From Desulfobacterales bacterium (lineage in GTDB: Bacteria; Desulfobacterota; DSM-4660; Desulfatiglandales; JALVZP01), in contig JAMOPX010000196.1 of the NCBI GenBank assembly GCA_027064285.1, positions 1 through 31,807 on the forward strand: DNA of 31,807 bases, given 5' to 3'. Positions 15,743-23,163 of this stretch are shown here, piece by piece. The position numbers and the translations under genes were made by a program. Under the pieces are notes generated by a model. That model was not told where the DNA came from, searched no databases, and saw only the letters and a program-made list of their open reading frames with translations. The stretch's first letter is position 1. The number at the start of each line of letters is the position of its first letter.

Positions 15743-16515
15743 CAAAAGAAATCCGGGTCTTTTCTTTTTCTAAGTTTTCTTACCTCTTCTTTCCAGCTTT
15801 TTTTCTTTTTCCCTTTTCCTTTTTTTTCTTTTCCTCCTTTCTTTTTTTCTGTCATGAAAAATGTACCAGCAGAGAATGCCTCCTTTATCTTTTCTTTTTC
15901 CTCTTTTTTCTTTTTCTTCTTTTTATCTATTGGCTTTTCCTTTTTTGATTCTAAAGGAGGACCAAAGATGCACTGAGCGGGAATCCAATGACTTAAATAA
16001 AGCCTTCCAAAAGAAAAAAATGAACTTCCTTGATTCATTGCGTCATGTGTTCTCACTTCCAAAAGTACTAACTCTGAGCTTTTTCTTCTTCCGATTCTAA
16101 GGGCCATTTCCTCTGAATCAGAGAGAATAATATAAGAGTTATCATTAGAAAAAAGCCCTTTTTCCAGCACCACAGGATATGCCCTCTTTCTTACACATGT
16201 ATAGAGAATTTTCGGTACTTCTTTTATATGAGGAGGAGTGATAAAGTCGCTTTCCCAATCTTGATGTTTTGCTTTTATTCTTTTGCCTTCCTCATCTGTC
16301 TCAAATAGTTCTTTGCCTTCCCACATTATAAGCTCATCTATATGGCTTTTTCTTACATAACTGAGTCCTTCTTCATGCAGTACCTGAATCAGCTCTTTTA
16401 TCTTTACAAATCCTTCTGTATCCGGCAAAAGTCCAAATTCATCTGGACTCCTGCCAAGTATATAAAGCAACTGCCTTTTTACTTCTTCTAATTTAAATAT
16501 TTCCCTTCTTGACAT
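15742..16515 (-). CDS. KptA/Tpt1-like protein with degenerate active site and Lys-rich tail
   Basis: The first ~185 of 257 residues follow the RNA 2'-phosphotransferase (KptA/Tpt1) layout: a winged-helix N-terminus (YILGRSPDEFGLLPDTEGFVK), an RIKAKHQ-like junction, then the ADP-ribosyltransferase-like half (PKILYTCVRKRAYPVVLEKGL, IILSDSEEMALRIGRRK, LVLLEVRTHDAM). The family's catalytic Arg-His pair (normally LRHxPE) reads LGRSPD, and the YHGT-like segment reads LYTCV. It is therefore probably not an NAD-dependent tRNA 2'-phosphotransferase. The last ~65 residues are lysine/glutamate-rich and likely disordered or nucleic-acid-binding. It overlaps the end of fdhD by 28 nt and abuts lptF. I infer a conserved non-catalytic or altered RNA-binding role. 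Confidence 0.65.
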   Translation of the reverse strand: MSRREIFKLEEVKRQLLYILGRSPDEFGLLPDTEGFVKIKELIQVLHEEGLSYVRKSHIDELIMWEGKELFETDEEGKRIKAKHQDWESDFITPPHIKEVPKILYTCVRKRAYPVVLEKGLFSNDNSYIILSDSEEMALRIGRRKSSELVLLEVRTHDAMNQGSSFFSFGRLYLSHWIPAQCIFGPPLESKKEKPIDKKKKKKKEEKEKIKEAFSAGTFFMTEKKKGGKEKKGKGKKKKSWKEEVRKLRKRKDPDFF

Positions 16516-17213
16516 TCCTTTATCCTTTCTTTTCCAGAAAATACCATCAGTTCACTATCTCTGCCTAAGGTGACAATGGTCATTCCTATTTTTTTTGCCA
16601 GCAGAACTGCCATAGATGTAGGTCTTGATATTCCCATAAGCACCTTTATTCCCGCCTTTGCTGCCTTTTTGACCATTTCAAAACTTATTCGGGAAGACAA
16701 AGTCACAACAAAAATATTTTTGAGATTATCATCTATCAAGGCCTTTCCTATCACTTTATCTAATGCGTTATGTCTTCCTACATCTTCTGAGATGTACATA
16801 GAAGCTAAATCATAAGAAAAAAGCATTGCTGCATGGCTTGCTCTTGTCTTTAGTCTAAGCTGTTGTTGGGATTCCATTATGTTCATACAGGTCAGTAAGT
16901 CTTTAGCAGTAATACTTTGATCTTTATAATGGACTGGATTTATGAGCTTTTTCTTTTTTTTATCTTTTTTTGCTTCTATTTCTATATTTTCTTTACTTAC
17001 ATGCAAGTATATTATTTCATCTTTGCTTTCTATAATCCCTTCTGTAAAGCAGAATCCAATTATAAGTGCTTTGTCTTCGTGTAAAGAGAGAGGAGTTCTC
17101 AATAGCTCTTTTTGTAAAATGCCGTTTATGTTCAAAAGCAGAGGAGCTTCTTCCACTAACTCTTCTTCTCTCACCTGTAATCTTTTCCCTAACAAATAAA
17201 CTTTCCACTTCAT
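16488..17213 (-). CDS. fdhD: FdhD-family sulfurtransferase-like protein lacking the CxxC motif
   Basis: FdhD delivers sulfur from IscS to the bis-MGD cofactor of formate dehydrogenase. The 241-residue product keeps the family frame: EEAPLLLNINGI, GFCFTEGII, SHAAMLF, the diagnostic EDVGRHNALDKVIGKAL, SSRISFEMVKKAAKAGI and GISRPTSMAVLLAKKIGMT. The cysteine pair expected in a CGxCG-type loop between about residues 90 and 115 is absent; a Lys-rich stretch (KKDKKKKKLINPVHY) stands there. It may bind the molybdenum cofactor without persulfide chemistry. No formate dehydrogenase lies in the window. It is first in an fdhD-kptA-like-lptF-lptG unit; I see only AT-rich sequence without a clear -35 upstream. 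Confidence 0.8.
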   Translation of the reverse strand: MKWKVYLLGKRLQVREEELVEEAPLLLNINGILQKELLRTPLSLHEDKALIIGFCFTEGIIESKDEIIYLHVSKENIEIEAKKDKKKKKLINPVHYKDQSITAKDLLTCMNIMESQQQLRLKTRASHAAMLFSYDLASMYISEDVGRHNALDKVIGKALIDDNLKNIFVVTLSSRISFEMVKKAAKAGIKVLMGISRPTSMAVLLAKKIGMTIVTLGRDSELMVFSGKERIKECQEGKYLN

Positions 17214-17295
17214 AATTTGAAGTACAAAATTTCACAAAATATCAAATTTTATAACATACTATGAATTATAAAAAAATATGAAAAAAAATAACTTA

Positions 17296-17511
17296 TAATA
17301 CCAATACCGATTTAAAAATTATCTTAAAAAACCTCCCTAATATAAGGATAAAAAATAAGCTTTTTTAAGGACTGAGGTGTAAAAGAGTTAGCTATTTTAC
17401 ATACAGCATTTTCCAATTCTTCTATACTTTCTTTTATTAATGATCTGTCTATCGTTCTCATAATGGCTAATTATACATTATAAAAATATTTACACAATAG
17501 TTTTGGTATTA
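17296..17511. repeat. Second TAATACCAA inverted-repeat element
   Basis: TAATACCAA at 17296-17304 is inverted as TTGGTATTA at 17503-17511, bounding ~216 bp. The right end (minus strand TAATACCAAAACTATT, then TGTAAATATTTTTATAATG) closely matches the left end of the element at 112-273. The element encodes one 45-codon frame and its terminal TAA supplies the stop codon of the neighbouring gspF-like gene. A 23-nt block inside it (17463-17485) recurs with one mismatch at 31519-31541. Confidence 0.5.
17324..17461 (-). CDS. 45-residue small ORF inside the repeat element
   Basis: ATG at 17461 opens a 45-codon frame starting MRTIDRSLIKESIEELENAV and ending TAA at 17324. The first residues faintly resemble the N-terminus of class I fumarate hydratase alpha subunits, which would make this a captured gene fragment, but the match is short and could be chance. 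A TATAATTAG block lies just upstream of the ATG, with no clear Shine-Dalgarno. Expression is uncertain. Confidence 0.25.
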   Translation of the reverse strand: MRTIDRSLIKESIEELENAVCKIANSFTPQSLKKLIFYPYIREVF

Positions 17512-18717
17512 GTAGTTCTTTCCGAGGCTTCCGATCAGATTATAGAGAGGAAGTAAGATGGAAAGGGCCACCACTCCGAAGACTCCTCCTAAGATAATCA
17601 TAGTAGCAGGTTCTAAGGCATTTATAAGTGCCTGAACCCTGTTTTTCCCCTCTCTATCATAGTATTCTGCAAGCCTTTTAAAAGATTCATCTAATGTACC
17701 TGTAAACTCACCATTTCTAACAGCGCCTACAAATAACCTTGGAAATATGCCGGTCTTCTCAAATGCTTCTGAAATATGTTCGCCTGACTGTATATGCTGA
17801 AAAGCAATAGATAACTGATCTTCCAGATATCTATTTCCCAAAGAGTAGTCTATAAGTATTTCAAAAATCTCATTTATTGAGACACCAGCCTTATTCATTA
17901 TGGCAAAATTATTGCAAAGGCGGGTAAGACATATATTAAATATAATATTTCCTATAAGAGGTATCTTTAAGACATATTTGTGAAATAGCTTCTTGCCCTG
18001 AGGAATTTTTGTAAATACCATAAAGCCTACAAAGATTGCAAATATCAGTACTACAATAATATTCCAGTAAGACTTTAAAAAAATGCTTGCTTTAAGTATT
18101 ATCATAGTAGTTACGGGCAATTTGACCCCCATATCTATTAGTAACTTGGCCATCTGAGGAAGTACGTATCCTATCCATATACCAGCTACAACAGAGACCA
18201 GCAGTATTACAAAACAGGGATAAATCATGGCCCTTTTTATAGTGGACTTGGTTTCTTCTTTCCACTCCAAAAATCCAGCCAGCTCTTTAAGACACAAAGG
18301 AAGTGTTCCTGATTTTTCTCCCATTTTTATGACATTCAGCTCTAATTTACTGAATATGTTCGGGTATCTCATCATTGCATCATGTAGAGTATTTCCTGCC
18401 TCTACAGCTATTAATATATCCCCTATTATTTTCCTAAATAGTTTAGAAGGCATGCCCTGAGCAATCTCTTCTAAAGCAGAAAGCAAAGGAAGACCTATCT
18501 CTATGGCCTGATATAGCCTATTGTAAAACTCTATAACAAATCTGGGGCTTACTTTGCTGAGTCTAAGCAGAAATGATTCTTTGCTCTTTTTTACACGAAC
18601 AAGGATAAGTCCTTTTTGGCTTAGCTTTGCCTCTAAATCTGTCTCATCAAAAGCAGACAATCTTCCTTTTACTATACGACCTGTTTCATCTACTGCTTTA
18701 TAGCTGAATTCAGGCAC
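17509..18717 (-). CDS. Type II secretion/type IV pilus inner-membrane platform protein (GspF/PilC)
   Basis: The 402-residue product has the GspF/PilC architecture. A short N-terminal stretch (PEFSYKAVDETGRIVKGRLSA) is followed by two repeats of the T2SF domain (about 65-190 and 265-390), each with membrane helices and motifs such as GLPLLSALEEIA, NVIKMGEKSGTLP, AGVSINEIFEIL and VRNGEFTGTLDESFKRLAEYY. The protein anchors the assembly ATPase and moves pilin subunits. Its start overlaps the gspE-like gene by 8 nt. Pilus and T2SS versions cannot be separated without the pseudopilin and secretin genes, which are not here. Confidence 0.9.
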   Translation of the reverse strand: MPEFSYKAVDETGRIVKGRLSAFDETDLEAKLSQKGLILVRVKKSKESFLLRLSKVSPRFVIEFYNRLYQAIEIGLPLLSALEEIAQGMPSKLFRKIIGDILIAVEAGNTLHDAMMRYPNIFSKLELNVIKMGEKSGTLPLCLKELAGFLEWKEETKSTIKRAMIYPCFVILLVSVVAGIWIGYVLPQMAKLLIDMGVKLPVTTMIILKASIFLKSYWNIIVVLIFAIFVGFMVFTKIPQGKKLFHKYVLKIPLIGNIIFNICLTRLCNNFAIMNKAGVSINEIFEILIDYSLGNRYLEDQLSIAFQHIQSGEHISEAFEKTGIFPRLFVGAVRNGEFTGTLDESFKRLAEYYDREGKNRVQALINALEPATMIILGGVFGVVALSILLPLYNLIGSLGKNY

Positions 18718-20365
18718 TGGGAATAACCCTGAGCAGTTCTTCTAAAGTAGTTATATGTCTCAGTACTTTTTTTAATCCCTGTTTGAACAAAAGTTCGGTC
18801 CCATTATTTACTGCTGCTTTTTCAATGGCGCTTCTGGAGGGTCTTGCCTGTATAAGATCCTCTATCTCCTCATTTATCTCCATCACTTCATACACCCCTA
18901 TTCTTCCTTTATAGCCTGACCTTCTGCATGCATTACATCCTACTGCCTCTGGTATCTCAGATGGAGCCACAAGCCCCTGCGCAGAAAAAAGCTCAGCTTC
19001 CTCATCTTTGATAGGCCTTAATTTCATACATTCTTTACACACCTTTCTCACTAACCTCTGTGCAAGAACCATAACTAAGGAAGAAGCCAAGGTTATAGGA
19101 TTTATACCTATATCCAACAGCCTATTTATGGCCGAAGCTGCATCATTTGTGTGTAAGGTAGAAAGAACAAGATGTCCTGTAATCGAAGCTCTCATAGCAA
19201 GCTCTGCTGTCTCCTTGTCCCTTATCTCTCCCACCAAAATTACATCAGGGTCCTGCCTCATGGCAGCCCTTAGGGCATTTGCAAAGGTAAAGTCGGCTTT
19301 TGGGTTTACAGAGCTCTGTCTTATAGATGGGATTACAAATTCTATTGGATCTTCTACTGTCATGATATTTATCTCTGGTCTGTTTATATGCATAAGGGCA
19401 GAATAAAGGGTTGTGGTCTTTCCAGATCCAGTTGGACCTGTAGTGAGAATAAGACCATAAGGTCTTTTTATGTTTTTTATAAATCTTTCTAAGTCTTCTT
19501 TTTCAAAACCAAGAGATTCCAGCTCTCCAACAATACTGCTATATATGAGAAGTCTCATAACCACAATCTCACCAAAATGAGAAGGATAAGTGGAAACCCT
19601 TATGTCAAACTCTCCAACACTTCCTTTATATCTTATTCTTCCGTCATGGGGTATATTTGGATTTGATATATCCATGTCTCCCATGATCTTAAACCTAGTT
19701 ACAAGGGCTTGATGTAGTTTTTTGGAAAAGACATATTCAGGTCTGAGGACACCGTCAATCCTATACAATATCCTTACCAGATTTTGGTCAGGCACTATGT
19801 GAATATCGCTTGCTCCCAGCAGATAGCCTTTTTCTATAAGAAGCTCAGAAAGCCTAATGATCTTATTCTCTTCCAGACCTGTTTTAGATACTTCGTATAG
19901 CTTTGTTATGTCTTCTATTTCCTGATCAATACTTATAGCAGTCTGATAGTAGATCCTGTTCATCTTAATAATCCAATCTTTGGATGCTAAATATGTCTCG
20001 ATCTTAAGTCCTGTTGTTCTTGCCAGCTTATCTTTGGTTATTACATCAAATGGATTTGCTGTAGCGATCTTGAGAATATCCTTCTCTTTTGCAAAAGGGA
20101 ATATCTCGTGCTTTATGGCTATGTCCTTAGGCACCAGTTTTATTGCCTCTGGATCAGGATTCACCTTGCTTGTATCCAAAAGCTTTGCTCCACTCTGAAT
20201 AGCAATAGCCATTTGAAGCTGTTCCTCAGTAATCCAGTTAAGCCTGACCAATACCTCTCCAAGCATAAGACCTGTTTTCTTAGATTCTGCAATGGCAAGC
20301 TCAAGCTGATCTTTGTCAATAAACCCAAGTTCTACAAGTATGTCTCCAAGCCTTTTCTTTTCCAT
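18710..20365 (-). CDS. Type II secretion/type IV pilus assembly ATPase (GspE/PilB)
   Basis: The 551-residue ATPase powers pilus or pseudopilus assembly. Two MshEN-type N-terminal motifs (RLGDILVELGFIDKDQLELA, then GLMLGEVLVRLNWITEEQL) precede the ATPase core. The core has Walker A TGPTGSGKTTT, an Asp box around IMTVEDPIEF, Walker B DVILVGEIRDKETAE and a His box STLHTNDAASA. A CxxC...CxxC zinc site (CKEC, CNACRRSGYKGR) follows. Such two-repeat N-termini in PilB/GspE relatives often bind c-di-GMP. The ATG at 20365 has a TATAAT at 20384-20379 but no good -35 at standard spacing. An IS605-type element ends ~75 bp upstream and may have displaced the original control region. Confidence 0.92.
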   Translation of the reverse strand: MEKKRLGDILVELGFIDKDQLELAIAESKKTGLMLGEVLVRLNWITEEQLQMAIAIQSGAKLLDTSKVNPDPEAIKLVPKDIAIKHEIFPFAKEKDILKIATANPFDVITKDKLARTTGLKIETYLASKDWIIKMNRIYYQTAISIDQEIEDITKLYEVSKTGLEENKIIRLSELLIEKGYLLGASDIHIVPDQNLVRILYRIDGVLRPEYVFSKKLHQALVTRFKIMGDMDISNPNIPHDGRIRYKGSVGEFDIRVSTYPSHFGEIVVMRLLIYSSIVGELESLGFEKEDLERFIKNIKRPYGLILTTGPTGSGKTTTLYSALMHINRPEINIMTVEDPIEFVIPSIRQSSVNPKADFTFANALRAAMRQDPDVILVGEIRDKETAELAMRASITGHLVLSTLHTNDAASAINRLLDIGINPITLASSLVMVLAQRLVRKVCKECMKLRPIKDEEAELFSAQGLVAPSEIPEAVGCNACRRSGYKGRIGVYEVMEINEEIEDLIQARPSRSAIEKAAVNNGTELLFKQGLKKVLRHITTLEELLRVIPSA

Positions 20366-20440
20366 GACTTTTTACTCAATTATAATAAACAAAAGCCCTT
20401 AGCTAGACAAAAAATGGTATGGACAAAAGCTGAGCCTTGC

Positions 20441-20570
20441 CCTCCCACGACTAAAGCCGTGGGATTCCCGCTTCAACGAGGGATGACTCGTAGACCTGCC
20501 CAAAGGCAGTTCCGGCGGTCAGTGCCCTCTCCACGGGCGTCACTTCCCGCCAGCCCAGCGGTAGAGCTTT
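20441..20570 (-). ncRNA. Candidate omegaRNA-type region at the tnpB 3' end
   Basis: In IS605-family elements the guide (omega) RNA overlaps the tnpB 3' end and reaches the right-end hairpin. Here the last ~130 nt of tnpB plus hairpin are highly conserved with 31684-31807, despite the frame disruptions upstream. I see no direct evidence of transcription. Because this tnpB is broken, any RNA would need TnpB from another copy. Confidence 0.3.
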
Positions 20571-21223
20571 TAAGGATAGCCAACCCTCTCTGCAATATCA
20601 CTTTCGCAGCGTTAATGTCTGCATCATCAATGTAGCCACAGTGCAGACAGCAGAAGATTTTCCCTTTCCTGTTTTTAGGATGAACAAAACCACAAGCTGA
20701 ACAGGTCTGACTGCTCCTTCTGGGATCTACTTTTAGAAATATCTGCCCATACTGCCTGCACTTGTATTCAAACATTACTGATAAAGGTGATCCATGCTGA
20801 ATCTATTATCTTTCAGCTCTTCCACCACCACACCGTGGCTTTTAGCTATGATGGTGGAAATTTACAACTCTTTTAGCCTGCCTCTTCCATCTTTTGGAAA
20901 ACTTCGTCCCAAATACCCTCATCTATGCCAACAAGACTGCTGTCTTCTGCAGGCTTTGAGAAATTAGCTTTAACTACAATTGAGACATACCAGCCATCTG
21001 CTTCTTTAAGAACTGCCACCTCTCCTATCTCAGCATCTTCTGGTATTTCCATTGAAAGAAATATCCTGAACCAACCTATCTTGTTCTTTTACCACCAGAG
21101 AAACTCTCTTTGAAGTAACGCAAGATTATAAATAAGCCTGTATGCTCCACCAAATTTCCACAGATTCTGCTCTTTTCCCTTACCTTTGACTTTAAGCTTG
21201 TATCTGTATCTTCTCAGTTGCAT
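20455..21223 (-). pseudogene. tnpB: tnpB (RNA-guided nuclease) remnant
   Basis: Pieces of TnpB lie in order on the minus strand but in different frames and with stops. An N-terminal piece starts at 21223 (MQLRRYRYKLKVKGKG ... NLALLQREFLWW, stop). A middle piece follows with ADGWYVSIVV and the RuvC-I segment SLVGIDEG, then a stop near 20878. A piece with the RuvC-II Glu (HGVVVVEELK) ends near 20780. A C-terminal piece has the zinc ribbon (CSACG ... CLHCG) and the RuvC-III Asp (DADINAAKVIL). Relative to the copy at the window end there is also one extra G near 20514-20518 that shifts the C-terminal frame away from VEAGIPRL. The segment between RuvC-I and RuvC-II is largely deleted. It cannot make a working nuclease. 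Confidence 0.85.
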
Positions 21224-21253
21224 TTCAATGTTAATTGTAGTATTATTTTGTTT

Positions 21254-21652
21254 ATGAGTCAAGAATATAGACACAAAAACACTTCTGTTTTTCTTCTGAA
21301 TTATCACTTTGTATGGATACCAAGACGGAGAAAGCCTGTTTTGAAGGGAGCTATCAGAAAGAGACTACAGGAGCTGATACACGAGGTATGCCAGAGGTAT
21401 GGTTGGGAGATTCTTGCTCTTGAGATACAACCAGATCATGTTCATCTGTTTCTTTCAGTCACTCCTGAGTGGGCACCGAACCAAATAATATTTCGTATCA
21501 AAGGATACACAGCAAGGATACTGAGAAAAGAGTTTCCTGACCCTCTTATGAAGCTTCCTTCTATGTGGACAAGGAGCTATTTTGTCTCAACAGCAGGGAA
21601 TGTGTCTTCGGAGACTATAAAAAGATACATAGAAGCTCAGAGAAAAACCTGA
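21254..21652 (+). CDS. tnpA: IS200/IS605 Y1 HUH transposase TnpA
   Basis: The 132-residue product is a full-length Y1 transposase acting on single-stranded DNA as a dimer. It has the typical start SQEYRHKNTSVFLLNYHFVW and PRRRKPVL, the metal-binding HUH motif in QPDHVHLFLS, and the C-terminal SYFVSTAGNVSSETIKRYIEAQ segment (split here: SYFVSTAGNVSS, then ETIKRYIEAQ) with the nucleophilic Tyr in KRYI. I use ATG 21254 instead of one 12 codons upstream because homologues begin MSQEYR. No frame damage is visible, so it may be active. It diverges from the broken tnpB. Confidence 0.9.
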   Translation: MSQEYRHKNTSVFLLNYHFVWIPRRRKPVLKGAIRKRLQELIHEVCQRYGWEILALEIQPDHVHLFLSVTPEWAPNQIIFRIKGYTARILRKEFPDPLMKLPSMWTRSYFVSTAGNVSSETIKRYIEAQRKT

Positions 21653-21781
21653 CATGCCATTCATTATTATAAGCCGGCTGGTCGAAAAATCTTTTTAAAC
21701 AGGCTTATATGTTCTTGATTAGTAGATAAAATAATAATAATATAACTCAAGTTACTACCTGATAAAGGATTGATTTATAAT

Positions 21782-21827
21782 AGACACAAAAATTTTTTAA
21801 GTTTGAAAATCGTTTGTGTCTTTTTTT
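21782..21827 (+). terminator. Candidate rho-independent terminator after the IS element
   Basis: AGACACAAA (21782-21790) pairs perfectly with TTTGTGTCT (21813-21821) and runs into seven Ts (21821-21827). The loop is long (22 nt) and AT-rich, so strength is uncertain. It would stop read-through from tnpA into the glycan cluster. Confidence 0.45.
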
Positions 21828-22009
21828 AGATTAATCGATTTTAAAGATGTGTTTAAACCTTATGAGAGACATGTTTATGTTTTAGAACTCAAGATGGTAG
21901 TGTTATTATAGTTATTCTCAATTATGTGGATAACTATAAGGGTAATAATAACTTGTTTTCTTATTTATATATCAAATTTTGCGGAATACTATAATAACTT
22001 AAGGGTTAT
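21828..22009. other. Upstream region of the glycan cluster with inverted repeat
   Basis: No gene is seen. TTATAGTTAT (21906-21915) and ATAACTATAA (21930-21939) form a perfect 10-bp inverted repeat with a 14-nt spacer, a possible operator. A TATAAT lies at 21990-21995 but with no good -35 and very close to the wecB start. The promoter of the cluster is therefore not assigned. Confidence 0.35.
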
Positions 22010-23107
22010 ATGGGAATAGTCCATCTAATAGCAGGAGCAAGGCCGAATTTTATGAAAATAGCTCCTATAGTAAGGGAGCTAAGAAGACAGAAGATTCCTT
22101 ATAAAATAATCCATACAGGCCAGCATTATGATTATGAGATGTCAGAGTCTTTTTTTAAGGACTTAGAAATCCCACCACCTGACTATTATTTAGGAGCAGG
22201 CTCAGGCACACATGCCCAGCAGACAGCAAAGATAATGGTAGAATATGAAAAAGTATGCTTTAAATATATACCTGATGTTTGTATGGTAGTTGGAGATGTA
22301 AATTCCATATTAGCCTGTTCAATAGTAGCTAAAAAATTAGGAATTAAAGTAGCTCATGTAGAAGCAGGTCTTAGAAGCAGAGATATGAGCATGCCTGAGG
22401 AGATAAACAGGATTGTAACAGACTCTATTTCTGATCTTTTCTTTGTGACAGAAAGGTCAGCCGTAGAAAATCTTTTAAAAGAAGGAAAATCTAAGGAAAA
22501 TATCTTTTTTGTAGGTCATGTGATGATAGATAATTTGTTTTATCAGTTAAATAAGCTTAATAAACTACAAATTAAACCATATCTTATAGAATTAAAGCAG
22601 AGATTAAACAAATACGCTTTTCTTACACTTCACAGACCATCAAATGTGGATATAAAAGATAAATTGGCAAAGATCTTAGATGTATTAAGCAGGCTTCAGG
22701 TGCTTATAATATTTCCAATTCACCCCAGGACAAAGAAAAGATTAAAAGAATTTGATTTAAAACTGCCAGAAAACATTATTTCATTACAACCCTTAAGTTT
22801 TTCTGAATCTCTTTTTTTATGGAAAGATTCCTTATGTGTTCTGACAGATAGCGGCGGACTTCAGGAAGAAACAACAGCACTAGGTGTTCCCTGCTTAACT
22901 CTAAGGAACAATACAGAAAGGCCAATAACAGTAGAGATAGGGACTAATACTATTATTGGAGAAGGTCTTGAAAAGTTGCCAAGCTTGATAAAAAATATTG
23001 AAGAAGGCAGATATAAGAAAGGCAAAATTCCGGAGAAATGGGACGGAAGAGCAGCAGAGAGGATAGTTGAGGTGCTACGGAATATTGGCATTGGACAAGA
23101 TATTTAG
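22010..23107 (+). CDS. wecB: UDP-N-acetylglucosamine 2-epimerase (non-hydrolysing)
   Basis: The 365-residue enzyme interconverts UDP-GlcNAc and UDP-ManNAc, supplying a precursor for surface polysaccharides. Motifs are the N-terminal GARPNFMKIAPIVREL, HTGQHYDYEMSESFF, VAHVEAGLRSRDMSMPEEINR, TLHRPSNVD, FPIHPRT, LTDSGGLQEETTALGVP and NNTERPITVEIGTN, all typical of non-hydrolysing epimerases, and length is normal. AAGGG precedes the ATG by 4 nt. It is the first gene of the polysaccharide cluster just right of the IS605 element. Confidence 0.93.
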   Translation: MGIVHLIAGARPNFMKIAPIVRELRRQKIPYKIIHTGQHYDYEMSESFFKDLEIPPPDYYLGAGSGTHAQQTAKIMVEYEKVCFKYIPDVCMVVGDVNSILACSIVAKKLGIKVAHVEAGLRSRDMSMPEEINRIVTDSISDLFFVTERSAVENLLKEGKSKENIFFVGHVMIDNLFYQLNKLNKLQIKPYLIELKQRLNKYAFLTLHRPSNVDIKDKLAKILDVLSRLQVLIIFPIHPRTKKRLKEFDLKLPENIISLQPLSFSESLFLWKDSLCVLTDSGGLQEETTALGVPCLTLRNNTERPITVEIGTNTIIGEGLEKLPSLIKNIEEGRYKKGKIPEKWDGRAAERIVEVLRNIGIGQDI

Positions 23108-23163
23108 CATGTATTTATCAAAGCAAAAAAATTTATCAAATATTTATAAAAGGTAAATAAAAA

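Larger units (their letters stand above)
20441..21709. mobile_element. IS200/IS605-family element with divergent tnpA and decayed tnpB
   Basis: The element contains tnpA (+) and a tnpB relic (-) starting 30 bp apart and diverging. The tnpB side ends in the typical hairpin TCCCACG (20443-20449) / CGTGGGA (20458-20464); in the minus-strand transcript this is an 8-bp stem with loop UUUA. The tnpA side ends in a second hairpin, TATAAGCC (21668-21675) / GGCTTATA (21702-21709). No target duplication is expected for this single-strand HUH mechanism. The tnpB-side end is almost identical to 31684-31807, so at least two copies exist in this genome. Exact cleavage sites are not determined. Confidence 0.85.

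Noticed and set aside
16261..16320. CTCATCTGT resembling the TTACAGATGAG promoter motif
   Set aside because: Only part of the motif is present, it lies inside the KptA-like coding sequence and no -35/-10 follows at the right distance.
21711..21720. TTGAT next to the tnpA-side hairpin as an insertion target site
   Set aside because: The orientation relative to the element is not settled and the motif is common in AT-rich DNA, so the cleavage site cannot be assigned.
21771..21781. TATAAT at 21776-21781 as a wecB promoter
   Set aside because: Its -35 is poor and transcription would run straight into the hairpin and T-run at 21782-21827.
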